Positions 1-10,660 of a stretch of 64,000 nt of DNA are shown one piece after another. Source of the stretch: Mumia sp. zg.B17 (GTDB lineage Bacteria; Actinomycetota; Actinomycetes; Propionibacteriales; Nocardioidaceae); contig NZ_JAHWCI010000005.1 of assembly GCF_019550915.1 (NCBI RefSeq), forward strand, positions 1-64,000. The letters are read 5' to 3'. The position numbers and the translations under genes are program-made. Every line of letters starts with the position of its first letter. The first letter of the stretch is position 1. Below the pieces are notes generated by a model that saw nothing but the letters and a program-made list of their open reading frames with translations, ran no database searches and was not told the origin of the DNA.

Positions 1-100
1 TGGGGGGGCACCGCCCGGCCCGCTACGCCGCCTCCCCCCCCCGGCCCGTGAGGGGGGGGGGGGGGGCCCGGGGGGGGGCGGGCCCCGCCACCTGTCGTGT
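1..100. other. Homopolymer-rich contig edge, probable assembly artefact
   Basis: The first about 90 bases are runs of G and C, including about 16 consecutive G near 51-66 and further G runs to about 79, unlike anything else in the window. No reading frame or regulatory motif can be trusted here. Ordinary sequence resumes near 90. The gene for the substrate-binding protein that should precede gluC is not visible, so it lies beyond this edge. Confidence 0.75.
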
Positions 101-144
101 CCGATCCGCCCTGTTCAACACCTGACCTCGTGAGGAGGTGACCC

Positions 145-792
145 GTGGACGCTTTGACCGAGAACTGGGACATCATTCTCGACGGTTTTCTCACGACGTT
201 GCGGCTGCTCGCCGGCGCCGGCGCACTTGCGCTCGTGATCGGCACCGTCATCGCCATGTTCCGGGTCAGTCCCGTCCCGGTCCTGCGCCGGACGGGCGCG
301 GTCTACGTGGCGATCTTCCGCAACAGCCCTCTGCTGGTCCTGCTGCTGGTCACCTATTACGGCCTTCCTCAGCTCGGGATCAACCCGAGCTTCTACTGGA
401 AGATCATCCTCGCGATGGGCCTGTACACCGGTGCGTTCGTGGCCGAGTCCCTACGGTCCGGCATCAACGGCATCCCTCTCGGTCAGGCCGAGGCCTCCCG
501 CTCGCTCGGCTTCACGTTCGGCCAGTCGATGACCCAGGTGGTCCTTCCCCAGGCCTTCCGCAACGTGGTCCCGCCGCTGGCCAGCGTCTTCATCGCCCTC
601 ACCAAGAACACCTCGCTCGCGATGTCGTTCGGTATCGCCGAGGCCGCGTTCCGGATGAAGGGTCTCATCAACGACTACGCCACCGAGCGGTGGACGATCT
701 TCATCGGCATCGCCCTCGGCTACATCATCATCGTCGAGACGATCTCGTTCGGGGCGGCCATGCTCGAGCGTCGCTGGAGGGCAGAACGATGA
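145..792 (+). CDS. gluC: Glutamate-type amino acid ABC transporter, permease GluC
   Basis: Inner-membrane permease of a polar amino acid (HAAT family) importer that takes up glutamate or a close relative. The protein has 215 residues, about five hydrophobic segments, and the cytoplasmic EAA loop around residues 100-122 (SGINGIPLGQAEA) that docks the ATPase. The GTG start is supported by GAGGAGGTG a few bases upstream. The stop overlaps the gluD start as ATGA, so the two are translationally coupled. In Corynebacterium and Streptomyces gluABCD lies beside recX-recA, and this window keeps that neighbourhood. gluA and gluB are not in view. Substrate is inferred from synteny rather than from residues. 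Confidence 0.85.
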   Translation: MDALTENWDIILDGFLTTLRLLAGAGALALVIGTVIAMFRVSPVPVLRRTGAVYVAIFRNSPLLVLLLVTYYGLPQLGINPSFYWKIILAMGLYTGAFVAESLRSGINGIPLGQAEASRSLGFTFGQSMTQVVLPQAFRNVVPPLASVFIALTKNTSLAMSFGIAEAAFRMKGLINDYATERWTIFIGIALGYIIIVETISFGAAMLERRWRAER

Positions 793-1709
793 GCCAGAGC
801 ACCGTCCTCTACGACGCCCCAGGGCCTCGCGCCAGACGTCTCTACCGGACGATCGCCATCGTCACGGTCATCGCTCTGATCGCCCTCGCGCTCCTGGTCG
901 TCAACACGCTCTACAAGAACGATCAGCTCGAGTACGAGGTCTGGGAGCCGTTCGTCACCCCGGCGTACCTTGAGCTCCTCGGACAGGGCGCGATCAACAC
1001 ACTGAAGTCCGCGGTGTTCGCAATCCTGGGCGCCCTCATCTTCGGGGTGGTCTTCGGGATCGGCAAGCTGTCGGACCACCGCATCATCCGCTGGCCGTGC
1101 TGGCTCGTCGTCGAGTTCTTCCGCGCCGTGCCGCTGCTGATCCTCATCATCTTCGTCTGGTCTCTCTACTCGCTCCAGCTCGACCGTTCGTTCCACGCGC
1201 TCGTGATCGGGCTCGTGCTCTACAACGGTTCGGTCCTCGCCGAGGTCTTCCGCGCCGGCATCAACGCCGTGCCCAAGGGACAAGCGGAGGCCGCCTACGC
1301 CCTCGGCATGCGCAAGTACCAGGTCATGGGGTCGGTCCTCATGCCGCAGGCGGTCAAGATCATGCTGCCGTCGATCATCAGCCAGTGCATCGTCGCCCTG
1401 AAGGACACCTCGCTCGGGTTCGTCATCCTCGCTCCGGGCCTCACGACCGTGGGCCGCGAGATCTGGCGACAGTTCGGCAACTACCTCGCGACCGCGCTGG
1501 TGCTGCTGGTCATCTACCTGATCATCAACCTGCTGCTCGACTGGCTCGGGCGCTGGGTCGAGCGCAAATACAGCGGCGGTCGTCGACTCGACGTCGACGC
1601 CGTCGGTGCGCTCGGCGAGCAGGAGCGGATCGCGATGGCCGAGGTCGAGGCCGCACGTCAGACTGCGACGAAGGGTGGCGCCGGCATCGGCGGCGCCAGC
1701 AGCGGCTAA
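789..1709 (+). CDS. gluD: Glutamate-type amino acid ABC transporter, permease GluD
   Basis: Second permease of the GluBCD-type importer, forming a heterodimeric channel with GluC. The 306-residue product starts at the ATG overlapping the gluC stop. It has an N-terminal membrane segment (about 20-41), a longer periplasmic stretch, then the permease core with the EAA loop at about 152-173 (AGINAVPKGQAEAAYALG). A charged Ala/Glu-rich tail of about 45 residues follows the last membrane segment, as in actinobacterial GluD. A weak hairpin after the stop probably ends transcription against the convergent gene at 1736. The family call is firm; glutamate specificity follows from the recX-recA neighbourhood. 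Confidence 0.85.
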   Translation: MSQSTVLYDAPGPRARRLYRTIAIVTVIALIALALLVVNTLYKNDQLEYEVWEPFVTPAYLELLGQGAINTLKSAVFAILGALIFGVVFGIGKLSDHRIIRWPCWLVVEFFRAVPLLILIIFVWSLYSLQLDRSFHALVIGLVLYNGSVLAEVFRAGINAVPKGQAEAAYALGMRKYQVMGSVLMPQAVKIMLPSIISQCIVALKDTSLGFVILAPGLTTVGREIWRQFGNYLATALVLLVIYLIINLLLDWLGRWVERKYSGGRRLDVDAVGALGEQERIAMAEVEAARQTATKGGAGIGGASSG

Positions 1710-1711
1710 GC

Positions 1712-1739
1712 CTGAGGGCTGACTGACTGTCCCCCTCAG
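1712..1739. terminator. Short convergent hairpin after gluD
   Basis: CTGAGGG at 1712-1718 pairs with CCCTCAG at 1733-1739 around a 14-nt loop, between the gluD stop and the stop codon of the convergent gene at 1736. No T tract follows. It is a weak candidate for a shared terminator. Confidence 0.4.
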
Positions 1740-2038
1740 CGGACGTAGACGCTGCCGTCGAAGTTGAGCATCCCCGCGGACTCCAACCCGATCGTGGTCT
1801 CGCTGTTCTCGTCGTCGTCGGCGTGGGTCTCCACGTCGACGGCGGCGATCTCCCCGAGCGGGATCGCGTGCACCTGGGCCGTACGGATGCCGTTGCCCGA
1901 CCGGTCGGTGAGCACGCCGTCCTCCAGGAACAGGTAGCCGTCGCGCAGCCCGAGAATCCGGGCGTACTCGTGCAGCTCACGGCTGCCGTCGACCCGGCGT
2001 ACGGACAGCGTGCTGAAAGCGTTGATCTGGCTCGTCAT
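1736..2038 (-). CDS. Hypothetical protein, 100 aa
   Basis: I do not recognise this family. The 100-residue protein is soluble, without signal peptide or membrane segment, acidic in the middle (DDDENSE near residue 76), and looks like a small beta-rich domain (ARILGLRDGYLFLEDGVL near 26-43). It could resemble a PRC-barrel or a small storage-type domain, but no diagnostic residues are seen. Its ATG overlaps the stop of the upstream thioesterase-like gene as ATGA, so it is translationally coupled to that gene. Coding status is supported by the overlap and codon usage; function is unknown. Confidence 0.7.
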   Translation of the reverse strand: MTSQINAFSTLSVRRVDGSRELHEYARILGLRDGYLFLEDGVLTDRSGNGIRTAQVHAIPLGEIAAVDVETHADDDENSETTIGLESAGMLNFDGSVYVR

Positions 2039-2493
2039 CGCGTCGGGGTGACCCAGAGGTGGATGGTGCCCTCGACGACGCGCGTGCCGTCGTCACGCGT
2101 GGCGTGGACGGTCACGTCGACCTCCGGGGCCTTCGCCCAGTCCTCCGCGGTCGTCTCGGCGACGCAGACGAGGTCGGACGTCGACTTCGCCAGGTAGGAG
2201 ACGTCCATGCCCTTGGGCAGCCACCGATAGCCGTCGGGGACCGTGGCCTCGGCCAGCAGGCCCATCGCGGCCTCGAGGCCGTTGCAGACGGCGATCGCGT
2301 GGACCGTGCCGATGTGGTTCTTGACGGCCCACCGCTTCGGGAGCACGAGCTCTGCTCGGTGCGGCCTCATCTGGCGGATCCGTGGGCGGACGGTCCGGAA
2401 GTACGGGGCCTTCAGACTGAACGCCAGGTCGAACAGGCGGCCACCGAGAGGCAGGGTCGTCAGGCGCTCGTACATCGCGAGGGTCGAGTTCAC
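2035..2493 (-). CDS. DUF4442-type hotdog-fold thioesterase-like protein
   Basis: About 152 residues resembling the DUF4442 group of hotdog-fold proteins, relatives of acyl-CoA thioesterases. Visible features are the helix-like N-terminus, KNHIGTVHAIAVCNGLEAAMG near residues 58-78 (the usual NH-G-H-A central-helix pattern) and an alternating beta pattern after it. Substrate is unknown. I chose GTG at 2493; ATG at 2475 is possible, and an upstream frame extension into the GNAT gene is not believable. It follows the GNAT gene closely and is coupled to the 100-aa gene at 1736, so all three probably share one transcript. Confidence 0.7.
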   Translation of the reverse strand: MNSTLAMYERLTTLPLGGRLFDLAFSLKAPYFRTVRPRIRQMRPHRAELVLPKRWAVKNHIGTVHAIAVCNGLEAAMGLLAEATVPDGYRWLPKGMDVSYLAKSTSDLVCVAETTAEDWAKAPEVDVTVHATRDDGTRVVEGTIHLWVTPTR

Positions 2494-2503
2494 GAGTGGC
2501 ACC

Positions 2504-3076
2504 CTAGCAGGATTGGTTACTCGTCGGTAACAATCGGTGGACACCGTCGCGAGCGAGGCGGCAGACGATGTCGGCGTAGTCCTCCCCCGGCATCTGGATC
2601 CACTGACGCTGCTCGAATCCGAGCTTGCCGAGCACCCTGAGAGACGCGGCGTTGCGCGCATCCGGGCACGCGACGAACCACCTCGCATCGGGGTAGGCCG
2701 CCAGCAGGACGTCCGTCAGGTATGCCGCGACCATCCGCGTGCCCAGCCCGGCGCCGATCAGGTCCGGGCGCCCGATCAGGTAGTCGAACCCGACGGCCCC
2801 CGGCAGCTGCACCCGAACGGCCAGGTCGTCGTCGGAGGCGACCGGGAAGTCCTGGACATAGCCGACCGGCTCACCCTCGACCTCGACCACCCACATGCAT
2901 GTCGGGTGCTCTCCGGCGAGCCGCTCGGCGTACCGTGCGCGCGCCTCATCGACGTCCTTCGGCGGATCACGGAACCACGCGAGCACGTGAGGGGCACTCC
3001 TCCAGCCGACCAGCATCGCCAGATCCGGCTCGCGCATGGCGCGGAAGGCGATCCCGCGTGATCCGGCGTCGGACAT
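2504..3076 (-). CDS. GNAT family N-acetyltransferase (AAC(6')-like)
   Basis: 190-residue acetyl-CoA dependent acetyltransferase. The CoA pyrophosphate-binding motif is visible as LIGAGLGTRMV near residues 107-117, and FVACPDARNAASLRVLGKLGF near 133-153 is the typical motif B region. The N-terminal pattern LVGWRSAPHVLAWF resembles the aminoglycoside 6'-N-acetyltransferase and siderophore-acetylase branches, but residues alone do not show that it modifies an antibiotic. The start lies 7 nt after a TACCCT box, suggesting a leaderless mRNA. It is divergent from the CapA gene and heads the minus-strand group ending at 1736. Confidence 0.85.
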   Translation of the reverse strand: MSDAGSRGIAFRAMREPDLAMLVGWRSAPHVLAWFRDPPKDVDEARARYAERLAGEHPTCMWVVEVEGEPVGYVQDFPVASDDDLAVRVQLPGAVGFDYLIGRPDLIGAGLGTRMVAAYLTDVLLAAYPDARWFVACPDARNAASLRVLGKLGFEQRQWIQMPGEDYADIVCRLARDGVHRLLPTSNQSC

Positions 3077-3079
3077 GGC

Positions 3080-3110
3080 CCTGAGGGTACGACGCCGCCG
3101 TACCCTCAGG
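3080..3110. promoter_or_regulatory. 12-bp perfect inverted repeat carrying two mirrored -10 boxes
   Basis: CCTGAGGGTACG (3080-3091) and CGTACCCTCAGG (3099-3110) form a perfect inverted repeat with a 7-nt spacer. Each arm contains TACCCT in the outward direction. On the plus strand this lies 6 nt before the CapA ATG, and on the minus strand 7 nt before the GNAT ATG. It therefore looks like two face-to-face -10 elements of divergent leaderless promoters, and its symmetry could also serve a repressor. Confidence 0.6.
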
Positions 3111-3112
3111 AC

Positions 3113-4522
3113 ATGGGACGCACCGCGTCGACCCTCTCAGTGCTCCTGCTCGCCGTCGGGTGCACGATCGGACCTGCTCCGGAGCCGGCGCAGTCGCCGA
3201 CTCGGGACCGACCGACGTCCGCCGCGCCCTCGCCCCGGGCCGAGACCGGTGCCGCGCCGGTCTTCGTCACCCATCACCACTCTCCCCTGCGCGTCCTCAC
3301 TCACGAGGGCGCACTACGGCTCCTCAGCACCGGCCCACCCTCCGAGCTCCGACTGGTCACCGACCGCTCCGACGTCCCGGCGGCCGACCGTCTCGCCGAT
3401 GCTGCCGCCGTCGTCGCTGCGGTCCGCCTCGACCCGGATGCCGTCGGCTACGTCTCCGCGTCCGTCGTCGACGAGACGGTGCGCACGGTGCGTGTCGAGA
3501 GCAAGGACCCGATCCGGCACCCCGCGGCGTATCCGTTGACGACCCCGCAGGCCTCCCCCGCACCCGAGCCCGAGGTCGTCACCGTCGCGATCACGGGTGA
3601 CATCATGCTCGGACGACGAGTGGGGTCCTTCCTCCGGCGGGCCGACGACCCCACGGCCGTGTTCCGACGGCTTGCAAGCCGCCTCGCGGGTGCCGACATC
3701 ACGGTGGGGAACCTGGAGTCGACGTTGTCACGGCGTGGCTCGCCCACCCAGGGCGGTGACTCCTTCGGCGCCGATGCGTCGGTGCGACGAGGCCTACGGG
3801 TGGCGGGGTTCGACCTCGTCAGCCTCGCCAACAACCACCTCGGCGACTTCGGCGAGCGCGCCATGCTCGACACCTTCGCCCGACTGCGCTCCAGTGGCCT
3901 CCCGTACGTCGGCGCCGGTCGTGACCGCACGGAGGCGGAGCGCCCGGTGATCATCGAGCGGGGCGACACGTCCGTCGGGTTCCTCGCCGTCGACTCGATC
4001 GGCGAGACGCCCGCTGCCACCGCAACCAGCCCGGGCACGAGCCGACTGGACATGCCTCCCCGCACCGGACCGATGGACGAGCGACGACTGGCACGACTCG
4101 AGGCTCAGACCCGTTCGCTGGCCGCGCGGGTCGACACGGTGGTCGTGCTGACCCACTGGGGCACTCAATACACCAACCTGCCGGAGCCGTCCCAGCGCCG
4201 CGTCGCGCGCGTGGTCGCTCAGGCGGGCGCCGACGTCGTGGTGGGCGGTCATCCGCACTGGCTCCAAGGACTCGAGCAGGTCGGTGACACGCTGGTGGTG
4301 CACTCGCTCGGCAACTTCGTGTTCGACATGGACTTCCAGCGGCGGACCCGCGAGGGCGCGGTCCTCGAGCTCGTGCTGTGGGACGGCGAGCTCAAGGGCA
4401 TCGAGCTGGTGCCGTACGTGATCGACGACGACTTCACGCCGCGCCCGGTCCAGGGCGCGAGGGGGCAGACCGTCCTCAGGACCGCGTGGGAGACCAGCAC
4501 CGGTCCCTACGCCCTGCCCTGA
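3113..4522 (+). CDS. CapA-family (PgsA-like) lipoprotein
   Basis: 469 residues. The N-terminus reads LLLAVGC with Cys at residue 17, a lipobox-like signal, so an exported lipoprotein is likely. After a Pro/Ser-rich spacer and about 120 residues of uncertain fold comes a CapA domain, a metallophosphatase-like fold, from about 157: VTVAITGDIMLGRR, then ITVGNLEST, LVSLANNHLGDFG, VLTHWGTQY and GGHPHW-LGNFVFD near 380-410. These Asp, Asn and His clusters are the family's metal-site pattern. CapA/PgsA proteins act in poly-gamma-glutamate capsule synthesis or related envelope chemistry; no pgsBC genes are nearby, so the role here is open. The mRNA is probably leaderless. Confidence 0.85.
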   Translation: MGRTASTLSVLLLAVGCTIGPAPEPAQSPTRDRPTSAAPSPRAETGAAPVFVTHHHSPLRVLTHEGALRLLSTGPPSELRLVTDRSDVPAADRLADAAAVVAAVRLDPDAVGYVSASVVDETVRTVRVESKDPIRHPAAYPLTTPQASPAPEPEVVTVAITGDIMLGRRVGSFLRRADDPTAVFRRLASRLAGADITVGNLESTLSRRGSPTQGGDSFGADASVRRGLRVAGFDLVSLANNHLGDFGERAMLDTFARLRSSGLPYVGAGRDRTEAERPVIIERGDTSVGFLAVDSIGETPAATATSPGTSRLDMPPRTGPMDERRLARLEAQTRSLAARVDTVVVLTHWGTQYTNLPEPSQRRVARVVAQAGADVVVGGHPHWLQGLEQVGDTLVVHSLGNFVFDMDFQRRTREGAVLELVLWDGELKGIELVPYVIDDDFTPRPVQGARGQTVLRTAWETSTGPYALP

Positions 4523-4529
4523 CCTCTCC

Positions 4530-5564
4530 TCATCGCATCCAGCGCCAGACGATCGTCGCGACTCGGCGGAGCTGCCGATCGTCCACCACGCCCGAGCGGT
4601 CGTCAGCGGAGTGGTATCCGGCATACGGGATGCTTCCGAGCCGGGCGGCCGGGACATCGGCCTTCTCGTACGACCAGTGGTCGCTGGCGCGGTCCTCGCA
4701 CGTGCTCGTCGGGATCCCGCCGGCCGCGGCGACCAGCGAGCGGACGACGCGACCGTTGCTCGTCCCGCCGTCGCAGACCGGCACCGTCCGACCCCGGACT
4801 CCCACGCGGTCGAGCGAGACCATGGCCCGCACCGCAGCGCGTTCGGGGCCGCTCATCGCGGCGACGCGGTGCCGAGACCCGAAGTGGTGCAGGCTGTCAC
4901 CCGGACCGCGTGGCTCCTCGGCCCCGAAGGCGACGAGCCGCACGGGGAGCCTCGTACCGTACGCACTCGCCAAGCGGGCGAGCTCACGCACGACGGCCAC
5001 GCCGGACGCGTTGTCCTCGGCCCCCGGCGACACCGCGATGGTGTCGAGATGGGCGCCGACGACCAGGTGCGGCTGCGAGGCGTCGAAGCCCGGCGGATCG
5101 GCGATCACGTTGACGGAGTCGCCCGCACTCACCGGCGTCCCCCACGAGTCTCCAGCGGGTACGGCGAACGATTCCTCCGTCACGGTGTAGCCAAGCCGCC
5201 GCATCTCCCCGCCGAACCAGCCTGCTGCCTGGCGGAAGGCCGCACTCGTGGCTTCGCGCGGGCCGACCCGGACGGCGAGATGCCGGATGGCCGCCCGCAT
5301 CGCCGATCCGTCGGCCGTCGGCGCGTCCGGCTTCGGCGGCTCTCCCGGGGACGGGGCGTCCGTGCCCGGCTCACCCGGGCCACCGGGCGAGCCGGTATCC
5401 CTCGGGGCTACTCCCGGAGGCTTCGCCGGCGACGAGCTCCCCGCTGACGGACCGCTCGAGGTCGCAGGCGCGGGGCTTGGCGAGGACGGTTCGTCGTCGG
5501 CCTCCCTCGCACTGCACGCGGCGAGGAGCAGGACCAGCGATACACCGACGACGGCAGTGCGCAC
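4530..5564 (-). CDS. M28-family zinc aminopeptidase lipoprotein
   Basis: About 344 residues from GTG at 5564. The N-terminus is a lipoprotein signal ending LLLLAAC, followed by a long Pro/Ser/Gly spacer (about 20-85). The peptidase domain shows the M28 zinc ligands: His and Asp in VVGAHLDT, Asp in AEDNASG, the catalytic Glu pair in VAFGAEE, Asp in VSLDRVG, and the last His in AGYHSADD. It should cleave N-terminal residues from peptides outside the membrane. It converges on the CapA gene with a 7-nt gap. A longer open frame runs upstream toward recX but lacks coding character. Confidence 0.85.
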   Translation of the reverse strand: MRTAVVGVSLVLLLAACSAREADDEPSSPSPAPATSSGPSAGSSSPAKPPGVAPRDTGSPGGPGEPGTDAPSPGEPPKPDAPTADGSAMRAAIRHLAVRVGPREATSAAFRQAAGWFGGEMRRLGYTVTEESFAVPAGDSWGTPVSAGDSVNVIADPPGFDASQPHLVVGAHLDTIAVSPGAEDNASGVAVVRELARLASAYGTRLPVRLVAFGAEEPRGPGDSLHHFGSRHRVAAMSGPERAAVRAMVSLDRVGVRGRTVPVCDGGTSNGRVVRSLVAAAGGIPTSTCEDRASDHWSYEKADVPAARLGSIPYAGYHSADDRSGVVDDRQLRRVATIVWRWMR

Positions 5565-5604
5565 CGCTCCATGCTGACACGTCGGCGGGTGGCCGTCCGA
5601 CGTG

Positions 5605-6186
5605 TCAGGGGCCGTCCTGCCAGCCCTCGGCCTCCATCGAGTCGTCGGCCGCGCCGACCTCCTCACGGACGATCCGGTAGGCGATGCCGGGGCCATAGCC
5701 TTTGCGGCCGAGCGCACCGACAAGTCGTCGCACCTTGACCTGCTCGTCGAGATTGCGCATGGAGCGGAGTTTTTTGCGGACGACGGCACGGGCGGCGTCC
5801 TCCTCCGACTCCGGGTCGAGGGTGTCGATCGTGTCGCGCACGATCTCGTCGTCGATCCCCTTGCGCCGGAGCTCGAGCGCCAACGCCCGTCCCGCGAGGC
5901 CACGCGACTGCTGCCGGGAGCGCACCCACAGCTGGGCGAACTCCTCGTCGTCGACGAGCCCGACCTGCTCGAACCGGTCGAGCATCCTCTCGGCGATCTC
6001 GTCAGGAACGTTGCGCCGCGCGAGCTGCGCGGCCAGCTCCGCTCGGGATCGCGGACGCTCAGCCAACCGGTCCAGGAGGATCTTGCGTGCCACGGCCTCG
6101 TGGTCGGGCTCCGGACCGAGGTCCCGGTCGGCGTCCGGCTCGGGATCCCGGCGGCCCCAGGATCCCGAGCGCTGCGTGCGCGCCAT
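5605..6186 (-). CDS. recX: Regulatory protein RecX
   Basis: Binds RecA filaments and inhibits recombinase and co-protease activity in the cytoplasm. The 193-residue product has the three-helix repeats of the family: LLDRLAERPRSRAELAAQLA near 38-58, ERMLDRFEQVGLVDDEEFA near 74-92 and RRKGIDDEIVRDTID near 118-132. The N-terminal extension (about 30 residues) is charged and actinobacterial in style. It begins only 2 nt after the recA stop, so it is co-transcribed and induced with recA. No oddities. Confidence 0.95.
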   Translation of the reverse strand: MARTQRSGSWGRRDPEPDADRDLGPEPDHEAVARKILLDRLAERPRSRAELAAQLARRNVPDEIAERMLDRFEQVGLVDDEEFAQLWVRSRQQSRGLAGRALALELRRKGIDDEIVRDTIDTLDPESEEDAARAVVRKKLRSMRNLDEQVKVRRLVGALGRKGYGPGIAYRIVREEVGAADDSMEAEGWQDGP

Positions 6187-6188
6187 GC

Positions 6189-7325
6189 TCAGAAGTCGAC
6201 CGCAGCCTTGCCGGCCTTGGCTGACTTGCTCGCAGCACCTGCACGCGTCCCCGCGGCCGCACCGGCGACCACGGCGTCAGCGGCCACGGCGTCGGTCGGC
6301 TCGTCCACCGTGGCTCCGATGCCGAGGTGCTCCATGATCCGCTTCTCGAGCTCGTTGGCGAGGTCGGGGTTGTCACGCAAGAAGCTGCGCGCGTTTTCCT
6401 TGCCCTGGCCGAGCTGGTCGCCCTCGTACGTGTACCAAGCGCCGGCCTTGCGGACGAAGCCTGCATCGACGCCGACGTCGAGGAGGCTGCCCTCTCGGCT
6501 GATGCCCTGGCCGTACATGATGTCGAACTCGGCCTGCTTGAACGGCGGGGCCATCTTGTTCTTGACGACCTTGCAGCGGGTGCGGTTGCCGACCATATCG
6601 GTGCCGTCCTTGAGCGTCTCGATCCGTCGCACGTCGAGACGGACCGAGGCGTAGAACTTGAGCGCCTTGCCGCCCGTCGTGGTCTCGGGCGAGCCGAACA
6701 TGACGCCGATCTTCTCGCGGAGCTGGTTGATGAAGATCGCGGTCGTGCCGGCACCATGGAGCGCGCCGGTCAGCTTGCGCAGCGCCTGGCTCATCAGTCG
6801 AGCCTGCAGACCGACGTGGCTGTCACCCATCTCGCCCTCGATCTCGGCGCGTGGCACCAGAGCGGCGACGGAGTCGATGACGATGATGTCGAGCGCACCG
6901 GAACGGATCAGCATGTCGGCGATCTCGAGCGCCTGCTCTCCGGAGTCCGGCTGGGACACGAGGAGGGCGTCGGTGTCGACACCGAGGGCCTTGGCGTAGT
7001 CGGGATCGAGCGCGTGCTCCGCGTCGATGAACGCCGCGATGCCACCGGCGCGTTGTGCGTTGGCCACCGCGTGGAGGGCGACGGTCGTCTTGCCGGAGGA
7101 CTCTGGGCCGTAGATCTCGACGATCCGGCCGCGCGGGAGCCCGCCGATGCCGAGGGCGATGTCCAACGAGGTCGCCCCGGTGGGGATGACCTCGATCGGG
7201 ATCTTGCCACGCTCGCCGAGGCGCATCACCGATCCCTTGCCGTGCGAACGCTCGATCTGGGCCATTGCCGTGTCGAGTGCCTTGTCGCGGTCCTTCGGTG
7301 CTCCCTTGCCCGGGTCAGCAGCCAT
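6189..7325 (-). CDS. recA: Recombinase RecA
   Basis: ATP-dependent strand-exchange protein and LexA co-protease. From the ATG at 7325 the product has 378 residues. Walker A is GPESSGKT (73-80), Walker B is IIVID (about 147-151), and loop L2 carries GSPETTTGG (211-219). The Ala/Gly/Lys-rich tail is longer than in E. coli. I prefer 7325 because AAGGGA lies 8-9 nt upstream and the protein then begins like other actinobacterial RecA. An in-frame start at 7361 would add 12 poorly matching residues. No intein is present. recX follows in the same operon and a LexA box lies upstream. Confidence 0.97.
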   Translation of the reverse strand: MAADPGKGAPKDRDKALDTAMAQIERSHGKGSVMRLGERGKIPIEVIPTGATSLDIALGIGGLPRGRIVEIYGPESSGKTTVALHAVANAQRAGGIAAFIDAEHALDPDYAKALGVDTDALLVSQPDSGEQALEIADMLIRSGALDIIVIDSVAALVPRAEIEGEMGDSHVGLQARLMSQALRKLTGALHGAGTTAIFINQLREKIGVMFGSPETTTGGKALKFYASVRLDVRRIETLKDGTDMVGNRTRCKVVKNKMAPPFKQAEFDIMYGQGISREGSLLDVGVDAGFVRKAGAWYTYEGDQLGQGKENARSFLRDNPDLANELEKRIMEHLGIGATVDEPTDAVAADAVVAGAAAGTRAGAASKSAKAGKAAVDF

Positions 7326-7446
7326 CAGCGTGGTCCCTTGTCTCTCGTATCCGCCGGTCATCTACGACGTTAGGGGCCGGCACCGACACTTCGTGCGTCT
7401 CGCACGTGTGCTGTGGAGTCCGGGCCTGCTCGTCGACCTGGGGACG

Positions 7447-7470
7447 ACTCTAGTCCGAACACGTGTTCGA
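7447..7470 (-). promoter_or_regulatory. LexA (SOS) box and -10-like element of recA
   Basis: The minus strand reads TCGAACACGTGTTCGG, which contains the actinobacterial SOS box TCGAAC-N4-GTTCG(A/G) (7455-7470). A TAGAGT element (7447-7452) sits directly downstream, as in the mycobacterial recA promoter where the box overlaps the promoter. This would give a recA leader of about 115 nt. The rest of the 297-bp recA-katE gap shows no gene. Confidence 0.85.
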
Positions 7471-7622
7471 TGCGACTACCGACACGCCGAGTGTCGCGTG
7501 TCGACCGCGCTGCGGATGTCTTTGCCACCGATCCCCCGGAACCGACACGTCGGCCCCCTCCGTGAGGTGCTGAGCAGCACGGCTCAGCGTCACGGCCGGG
7601 GGCCGACGTGGGTCCAGACAGG

Positions 7623-9878
<2,256 letters not shown>

Positions 9879-9988
9879 GTGACTCCTCGGTGGTCGATAG
9901 CCGCGTCGCGGCCTTGTCCCCACTATCTCCCGCGGCGATCGCCGTCGCAGGTGGCCAGCTTGACCACCAGCAGCGGGACGGCGGCCGC

Positions 9989-10660
9989 TCACTCCTCGAC
10001 CGCGAGCTCCGCGACTCGCCGGCCCCCGTGCAGGCGCAGACCGCACCACACCAGACCCGCCCTGCGCGCCACGGCGCCGATCCCGTCGACCCCGACCCGC
10101 GCCCAGGCGAACGGGGCGCTCTCGCGGCCACCCGCACGAAGACGGACGTGGTGGCTCCGGACTCCGACCCCGGGTGACTCGACCTCGGTCAGCACGCTGC
10201 CCCCGGCTCCGACCAGCTCGCTCACGCGCCGAAGCAGCCGGACGGGGTCCCCGCCGATGCCGATGTTGCCGTCGGCCAGCAGGGCGTGCCGCCATCTCCC
10301 TGCCGCGGGGACGCTGCCGAACACGTCCCCGCGCACCGCGGCCGCCCCACGCCCGCGTGCCTGGCGAACCGCCTCCGCGGAGATGTCGAGACCCAGCGCG
10401 TGCACCCCGCGTCCGGCGAGCGCCCCGGCGAGCCGGCCGGGCCCGCAGCCCACGTCGAGGGTCGGCCCGTCACACCGGTCGACGAACAGCTGCCGGTCGG
10501 ACTCGGTCGCCTCACCCCGCCACCGAGCGACCGGGAGCGAGAGGACCGTCCCACGAGCGGTGACCATCTCGACCGCCGCCCCGCGGAAGGCGGCGTCCAC
10601 GACCGCCCCCGACGACATCGGCGGCCGTACCGTCACTGAGCGCTCCTCGGAGAGGGTCAT
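9989..10660 (-). CDS. SAM-dependent methyltransferase in glycan cluster
   Basis: Class I methyltransferase of 223 residues. Motif I is TLDVGCGPGRLAGAL near 75-89, followed by LGLDISAEAV and an acidic strand. The substrate is unknown. ATG at 10660 overlaps the stop of the DUF2064 gene as ATGA, making it the third gene of the minus-strand operon GT2-DUF2064-methyltransferase. A similar methyltransferase often follows the same two genes in actinomycetes (recollection, not searched). The S-methyl group of methylthiopentose comes from methylthioadenosine, so this enzyme is not obviously needed for that step and may decorate the final glycan. Confidence 0.8.
   Translation of the reverse strand: MTLSEERSVTVRPPMSSGAVVDAAFRGAAVEMVTARGTVLSLPVARWRGEATESDRQLFVDRCDGPTLDVGCGPGRLAGALAGRGVHALGLDISAEAVRQARGRGAAAVRGDVFGSVPAAGRWRHALLADGNIGIGGDPVRLLRRVSELVGAGGSVLTEVESPGVGVRSHHVRLRAGGRESAPFAWARVGVDGIGAVARRAGLVWCGLRLHGGRRVAELAVEE

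Noticed and set aside
138-1709. Open frame running through gluC and into gluD as one 523-residue protein
   Set aside because: The first 217 codons are the wrong frame of gluC (Arg/His-rich nonsense); gluD starts at 789.
2504-3076. Aminoglycoside resistance gene
   Set aside because: GNAT motifs and some AAC(6')-like sequence are present but no specific residues or resistance context support it.
7326-7361. Upstream recA start at 7361
   Set aside because: It adds residues without similarity to RecA; 7325 has a well placed AAGGGA and a normal N-terminus.
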